A DNA stretch of 9,871 nt from assembly GCA_019418545.1 (NCBI GenBank), contig DYBQ01000016.1, forward strand, positions 1 through 9,871, written 5' to 3'. This document shows positions 6,715 through 9,871 of this stretch, one piece after another (within the stretch, counting starts at the first letter, position 1; each line of letters starts with the position of its first letter). The notes under the pieces were generated by a model. The model was given only the letters and a program-made list of their open reading frames with translations, did no database searches and was not told the DNA's origin. Position numbers and translations under genes: made by a program. This DNA is from Clostridiales bacterium. Its GTDB lineage: Bacteria; Bacillota; Clostridia; Oscillospirales; Acutalibacteraceae.

Positions 6715-7426
6715 CGGCTTCCCCCTCCTCTGTCACTACAGCGGGGGCTTTTCCCGCAGTTTTGCGCAATGTATCCGCTACAATCTCGCCGCCATGAATC
6801 TGGACAACCCGCCGATGGAAATGCTTAACCAGATTATGTTCATGTGTTACCATTAGAATGGTTGTTCCGCGGCGGTTGATTTCGCTGAGCAAATCAACAA
6901 TTTCATAAGAAAGCGCTGGGTCAATATTTCCCGTAGGCTCGTCCGCAATAATCATACTGGGATTGTTCACCAATGCCCGGGCAAGGCCCACACGCTGGCG
7001 CTCACCACCCGACAATTCGGCAGGGAGACATTTTGCTTTATTTTCCAAGCTAACCAGTCCCAGAATGTAGGGGACTCTCTTTTTAATTTCTTTTGGCGGG
7101 GCTCCTACCACATGCATAGCAAAAGCCACGTTTTCATACACTGTCATGGAATCAATCAGTCGAAAGTCCTGAAACACGATTCCCATGGTTCTTCTCAAAT
7201 AAGGGATATCCCTGTTACGAAGGCTCGACAACTTTTTTCCGTTTACAACAATTTCTCCAGAACTGGCCTTTTCCTCTCCCATAATCAGCTTGAGAAAGGT
7301 ACTTTTACCAGCACCTGAAGAGCCAACAATAAATACAAACTCGCCTTTTTCCACCTTCATGCTGACATTCTTCAACGCTTCGGTTCCATTGGCGTAGGTT
7401 TTTGAGACATTTTGAAACTCTATCAC
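6701..7426 (-). CDS. ftsE: Cell division/cell-wall ABC transporter ATPase FtsE
   Basis: This is the cytoplasmic ATPase that drives FtsX. The 241 residues carry all ABC motifs: Walker A GSSGAGKST (35-43), Q-loop Q86 in FQDFRL, signature LSGGE (138-142), Walker B MIIADE (158-163) and switch His195. The core ends near 219; a Lys/Ala/Glu-rich tail of about 20 residues follows. The start is a GTG at 7426: GGGAGG lies 7 nt upstream, and the resulting N-terminus MIEFQNVSKTY matches the usual FtsE start. ATG codons at 7447 and 7441 would add residues not usual in the family, and they overlap or precede the ribosome binding site. It is first in the operon ftsE-ftsX-M23-S41, with a leader holding a WalR-box match and several inverted repeats. 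Confidence 0.96.
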   Translation of the reverse strand: MIEFQNVSKTYANGTEALKNVSMKVEKGEFVFIVGSSGAGKSTFLKLIMGEEKASSGEIVVNGKKLSSLRNRDIPYLRRTMGIVFQDFRLIDSMTVYENVAFAMHVVGAPPKEIKKRVPYILGLVSLENKAKCLPAELSGGERQRVGLARALVNNPSMIIADEPTGNIDPALSYEIVDLLSEINRRGTTILMVTHEHNLVKHFHRRVVQIHGGEIVADTLRKTAGKAPAVVTEEGEADEAV

Positions 7427-7433
7427 TCTCGTC

Positions 7434-7439
7434 CCTCCC
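7434..7439 (-). promoter_or_regulatory. Ribosome binding site fixing the GTG start of ftsE
   Basis: GGGAGG (followed by G) with a 7-nt spacer precedes GTG 7426. The upstream ATG codons at 7447 and 7441 lie before or next to this site and could not use it. Confidence 0.8.
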
Positions 7440-7481
7440 ATATCCATTCATATTCGTATAACTTCATTTCCTATCTTATAC

Positions 7482-7499
7482 ATCCGGTTAACCCCGGAT
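7482..7499. repeat. Inverted repeat in the ftsE leader
   Basis: ATCCGG (7482-7487) and CCGGAT (7494-7499) are perfect inverted arms around TTAACC. The centre also contains the palindrome GGTTAACC when read with the neighbouring bases. It lies about 55 nt upstream of the ftsE start. A second, shorter repeat (TATCA-GCCA-TGATA, 7506-7519) lies just beyond it. Either could be a protein site or an RNA hairpin in the leader. Confidence 0.4.
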
Positions 7500-7567
7500 T
7501 TTCATTATCAGCCATGATATGACAAAAGGCTCTCCATGACACGTTCACATAATACCAATGTAAACCT

Positions 7568-7587
7568 CTTTTATAATTCTATAAAAG
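7568..7587. repeat. 20-bp perfect inverted repeat over the candidate ftsE promoter
   Basis: CTTTTATA (7568-7575) and TATAAAAG (7580-7587) are perfect 8-bp arms separated by ATTC. It covers the weak candidate -10 box (7571-7576), a position where a bound protein would block RNA polymerase. A/T richness raises the chance of coincidence. Confidence 0.5.
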
Positions 7588-7600
7588 AATATATTTGTAA
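7571..7600 (-). promoter_or_regulatory. Weak candidate ftsE promoter
   Basis: On the minus strand, TTACAA (7600-7595) and TTATAA (7576-7571) are separated by 18 bp. Both depart from consensus, as expected for a promoter that needs an activator. This is the best pair I find between the upstream terminator and ftsE, but it is not convincing alone. The predicted leader would be about 140 nt. Confidence 0.35.
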
Positions 7601-7612
7601 TTATTTTGTAAT
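7596..7612 (+). promoter_or_regulatory. WalR (YycF/VicR) box match upstream of ftsE
   Basis: TGTAAT (7596-7601), five bases, then TGTAAT (7607-7612) fits the published WalR consensus TGTWAH-N5-TGTWAH at every position. It lies 170 bp upstream of the ftsE start, partly over the candidate -35, and reads away from ftsE. WalRK controls hydrolases that partner with FtsEX in other Firmicutes (cwlO in B. subtilis, pcsB in S. pneumoniae), so the location makes biological sense. The surrounding A/T-rich DNA makes a chance match possible. Confidence 0.55.
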
Positions 7613-7642
7613 CTTTTTTGAATTTCTCTTGATTTCTCCATC

Positions 7643-7677
7643 AAAAAGTGCCGCAAGCATACGCTGCGGCACTTTTT
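7643..7677. terminator. Intrinsic terminator after the PucR/CdaR-type regulator
   Basis: A 13-bp perfect stem pairs AAAAAGTGCCGCA (7643-7655) with 7665-7677. On the minus strand the T5 at the end of the stem continues into GATGG; on the plus strand there are six T. It begins about 23 nt after the regulator's stop and separates it from the ftsE operon, so ftsE needs its own promoter. Confidence 0.9.
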
Positions 7678-7700
7678 TCGATAAATTGGCAAATGATTTT

Positions 7701-8786
7701 TTAGAATTTTACAGGATTGGAAGAAAGATACTTTTTAACCATGAGGGCGACTTTGAACACAATTGCATCCTCAAATTCACGCAAATCCAAACCTGTAATT
7801 TTTTTGATTTTTTCCAAACGGTATACCAGCGTATTCCGATGGACAAACAGTTTACGGGATGTTTCGGACACATTCAGATTATTTTCAAAGAAGCGCTGAA
7901 TGGTAAACAGGGTCTCCTGGTCCAAAGACTCAATAGAGCCGCGCTTGAATACTTCCTTCAGGAACATATCACAAAGTGTTGTGGGCAGCTGATAAATCAA
8001 CCGGGCAATTCCCAGGTTGTCATAGCTGACAATCGCTCTTTCGGTATCGAATACCTTACCAACTTCCAATGCCACCTGAGCCTCTTTGAAGGAACGGGCC
8101 AAATCCTTAATACCGGCAACAACCGTACCGATACCAACCACACAATGGGTATAGAATTCACTGGACAGGGTATCAACAATCGAGCCAGCCAGCTTATCCA
8201 AATCTTTTGTTTCAATACCAGGACGAATTTCCTTTACCAATGCAATATCGGTCTCGTTAATATTGATAATGAAGTCCTTATTCTTGTCCGGGAACAGATT
8301 TTGGATGACATCATAGGCAGAAATATCTGTCTTATTCGTAATTTTAATCAACATACACACACGGTTCACGTCAGAGTTGAAGCGCAATTCCCGTGCTTTC
8401 AAATAAATATCCCCTGGCAGGATATTGTCTAAGATGACATTCTTAATAAAGTTACTGCGGTCATATTTCTCATCATAGTATTGCTTAATACTGCTGAGAG
8501 AAATAGACAGCAAGTTGGCATATCGGGCAGCTTCCGGGTCATTACCAGAAACAAACACTGCATATTCCGGACGAGGCCGGTTGCCAAAAGAACGATAGGT
8601 GTAGCCATTCACCACAAAGGGGTTGGGGGAAGTCAAAGCTTCAGCCGTAACGCTTTCATTGACCTCACCGATACGGCCCAGCTCACTGCAGGCAATGATA
8701 ACCGATGTTTCATCGATTACACCGATGGTACGGTCAATAGCATCCCGCATCTGATGAATGACACCCTGAAACAATCTGTTGGACAT
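7701..8786 (-). CDS. PucR/CdaR-family transcriptional regulator
   Basis: This is a cytoplasmic DNA-binding regulator whose ligand is unknown. The N-terminal part (about 5-100; FQGVIHQMRDAIDRTIGVID...VIIACSELGRIGE) resembles the sugar-diacid recognition domain of CdaR proteins. The middle (about 136-248) fits the GGDEF-like domain of CdaR/PucR regulators, without a diguanylate cyclase active-site motif. The C-terminal PucR-type helix-turn-helix is clear at about 288-346 (LNVSETSRKLFVHRNTLVYRLEKI). The 361-residue length is in the usual range. The ATG has GAGGG 7 nt upstream. It is a single-gene unit with its own sigma-A-like promoter about 145 bp upstream and a terminator downstream. Two similar inverted repeats lie in its leader and could serve autoregulation. 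Its place next to ftsE suggests, but does not show, a role in cell-wall control. Confidence 0.9.
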   Translation of the reverse strand: MSNRLFQGVIHQMRDAIDRTIGVIDETSVIIACSELGRIGEVNESVTAEALTSPNPFVVNGYTYRSFGNRPRPEYAVFVSGNDPEAARYANLLSISLSSIKQYYDEKYDRSNFIKNVILDNILPGDIYLKARELRFNSDVNRVCMLIKITNKTDISAYDVIQNLFPDKNKDFIININETDIALVKEIRPGIETKDLDKLAGSIVDTLSSEFYTHCVVGIGTVVAGIKDLARSFKEAQVALEVGKVFDTERAIVSYDNLGIARLIYQLPTTLCDMFLKEVFKRGSIESLDQETLFTIQRFFENNLNVSETSRKLFVHRNTLVYRLEKIKKITGLDLREFEDAIVFKVALMVKKYLSSNPVKF

Positions 8787-8822
8787 AGATTTTCCCTCAC
8801 TTTATTCTAAAATCGATATTAC

Positions 8823-8835
8823 ACTGTAACACAGT
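8823..8835. repeat. Operator-like inverted repeat, promoter-distal
   Basis: ACTGT-AAC-ACAGT has perfect 5-bp arms. It lies about 37 bp upstream of the regulator's start codon, downstream of the predicted transcription start. Its outer half-sites match those of the repeat at 8888-8899. Confidence 0.4.
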
Positions 8836-8887
8836 TCGACCGGATTTGGCTGCTGCTGTCAAATTCTCCTACTGAAACACCTCACCC

Positions 8888-8899
8888 ACTGCAAACAGT
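8888..8899. repeat. Operator-like inverted repeat, promoter-proximal
   Basis: ACTG-CAAA-CAGT has 4-bp arms with the same outer half-sites as 8823-8835 and starts 65 bp from it. It lies about 25 bp downstream of the predicted transcription start. Confidence 0.35.
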
Positions 8900-8930
8900 C
8901 ACACACAGCAGCACAACTATTTATAGTTAC

Positions 8931-8959
8931 ATTCTACATAAAATTTATGAAAATTTCAA
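8931..8959 (-). promoter_or_regulatory. Sigma-A-like promoter of the PucR/CdaR-type regulator
   Basis: On the minus strand, TTGAAA (8959-8954) and TAGAAT (8936-8931) are separated by exactly 17 bp. Each differs from consensus by one base. Transcription should start near 8924, giving a leader of about 137 nt that contains both inverted repeats. Confidence 0.7.
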
Positions 8960-9095
8960 CAGGGAAACAGACGATTTTAAAAATAATTTATTGTTACTGG
9001 GTAGTTTTTTGCCAAAACCGGTTTGTTTTTCCAGCATTTTGAGCAAATCGAGGCTATTTTTATACATTCAAGCCATCAAATGATTTCTGCCTGTG

Positions 9096-9871
9096 TCAAA
9101 GCGTTTGTACTTGGATGCCGTTGTCATCAGCTGTTACTGCAACAGCTGTCAGGGAGCCTTCTCCCTGGCTCACAATTACAGAGGCAAGCTTATCTTCTAC
9201 TTGCCGGCGAATCAGGTTTCTCAAATCGCGGGCACCGCTCTTTCCGCCAATGGAGTGTTCTGCCAAAAAGCGGGTTGCCTTGTCGTCATAAGTTAAAGTA
9301 ATATGGCGCTCTTTCAGGGAGGCAACATATTCTTCCATCAGCAGTTTGGCAATGCTTGTATAGTCATCCACATCAAGCGGCCGGAATACAATCACTTCAT
9401 CAATACGGCTCAAAAATTCCGGGCGCAAAAATTCCGAAAGGGCTTTCATGGCCTTCTCCCGGCTAACATCAGTCTGACTGCGGTTAAATCCCAGTGCAGA
9501 CTCTTTTTTCTCGCTTCCGGCATTAGAGGTCATCACAATCACAGTATTTTCAAAATTTACATTTCTGCCGTGTGCATCGGTAATATGACCTTCATCCAGA
9601 ATCTGAAGCAAAATGTTCATAACATCGGGATGTGCTTTTTCAATTTCGTCAAAGAGCAATACGGAATAGGGACGGCGGCGGACTTTCTCCGTTACCTGTC
9701 CTGCCTCATCATATCCCACATATCCGGGAGGGGAACCGATAATCCGGCTGACAGAGTGCTTTTCCATAAACTCCGACATATCCAGCCGAATCAGAGTTTC
9801 CGGCGTGTCGAACAGCTCCTGAGAAAGCACCTTCACCAATTCTGTTTTTCCCACACCGGTTGGGCCAACAA
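9096..9871 (-). CDS. clpC: ClpC-type ATP-dependent Clp protease ATPase subunit, C-terminal part
   Basis: It unfolds proteins and feeds them to ClpP in the cytoplasm. Only the last 257 codons are in the window; the gene continues past 9871. The visible part is the second AAA+ domain: Walker A VGPTGVGKTE at the edge, the pore loop GYVGY, Walker B VLLFDEIEKAHPD, sensor 1 VIVMTSNAG, arginine finger region RPEFLSRIDE and sensor 2 GARDLRN. The LGF tripeptide in SALGFN lies where ClpA/ClpC/ClpX-type unfoldases carry their ClpP-binding loop. ClpB lacks this, so ClpC is favoured. A GTG near 9854 sits inside Walker A and is not a start. The reading frame is intact to a TGA. No clear terminator follows. 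Confidence 0.92.
   Translation of the reverse strand, partial: VGPTGVGKTELVKVLSQELFDTPETLIRLDMSEFMEKHSVSRIIGSPPGYVGYDEAGQVTEKVRRRPYSVLLFDEIEKAHPDVMNILLQILDEGHITDAHGRNVNFENTVIVMTSNAGSEKKESALGFNRSQTDVSREKAMKALSEFLRPEFLSRIDEVIVFRPLDVDDYTSIAKLLMEEYVASLKERHITLTYDDKATRFLAEHSIGGKSGARDLRNLIRRQVEDKLASVIVSQGEGSLTAVAVTADDNGIQVQTL

Larger units (their letters stand above)
8787..9095. other. 309-bp intergenic region between clpC and the regulator gene
   Basis: No credible gene is present. On the regulator side it holds a sigma-A-like promoter and two inverted repeats (listed separately). On the clpC side I see no hairpin with a following T tract, so the end of the clpC transcript is not explained. A self-complementary AAACCGGTTT lies near 9016-9025 but has no loop and no terminator form. 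Confidence 0.6.

Noticed and set aside
7536..8432. 298-codon plus-strand open frame over the regulator gene and ftsE leader
   Set aside because: It is antisense to the PucR/CdaR-type gene, crosses a strong terminator, and has an Asn/Ile/Phe-rich shadow composition.
8855..8862. TTGACA in the regulator leader as a second promoter
   Set aside because: No acceptable -10 box lies 16-18 bp downstream on the minus strand.

Overview
The window reads as a chromosomal segment of a low-to-mid-GC Gram-positive bacterium, most likely a clostridial Firmicute of the Oscillospiraceae/Ruminococcaceae type. This is inferred from four things: strong AGGAGG-type ribosome binding sites, consensus sigma-A promoters, an FtsEX plus coiled-coil peptidoglycan hydrolase plus PDZ/S41 gene order, and Firmicutes-like GreA, LysRS and ClpC sequences. 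I see no mobile element, CRISPR array, tRNA or rRNA.

Layout, left to right. A short + strand reading frame may be the 3' end of an upstream gene (1-83). It is followed by a + strand gene for a membrane-anchored protein of unknown function with an SH3-like extracellular stretch (154-903). A strong bidirectional terminator (918-959) separates it from a long run of minus-strand genes. Reading that run in the direction of transcription (right to left): the 3' part of clpC (9096-9871); a PucR/CdaR-type regulator (7701-8786) with its own promoter and terminator; the cell-wall operon ftsE (6701-7426), ftsX (5800-6714), an M23 endopeptidase with a long coiled coil (4566-5813), and an S41/PDZ protein (3170-4456); then a second unit, greA (2572-3057) and lysS (970-2478), driven by a perfect-consensus sigma-A promoter.

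The central module is a cell-wall remodelling machine. FtsE is the cytoplasmic ATPase, FtsX the membrane partner, and the exported coiled-coil M23 protein is the peptidoglycan hydrolase that FtsX would activate, in the manner of PcsB, CwlO or EnvC. The M23 metal-binding and catalytic residues are all present. ftsE/ftsX and ftsX/M23 each overlap by 14 nt, with a strong Shine-Dalgarno inside the upstream gene, so the three products are probably made by coupled translation.

The most notable observation is that the S41 (CtpA/CtpB-like) protein of this operon has Gly in place of both members of the family's Ser/Lys catalytic dyad. The rest of the fold, including the PDZ domain, looks intact. It therefore looks like a pseudoprotease kept next to an active hydrolase. 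A second notable observation is an exact match to the WalR box (TGTAAT-N5-TGTAAT) upstream of ftsE. WalRK is the conserved Firmicutes regulator of FtsEX-partner hydrolases, so this would tie the module to cell-wall homeostasis control. Housekeeping genes (clpC, greA, lysS) flank the module and look ordinary.
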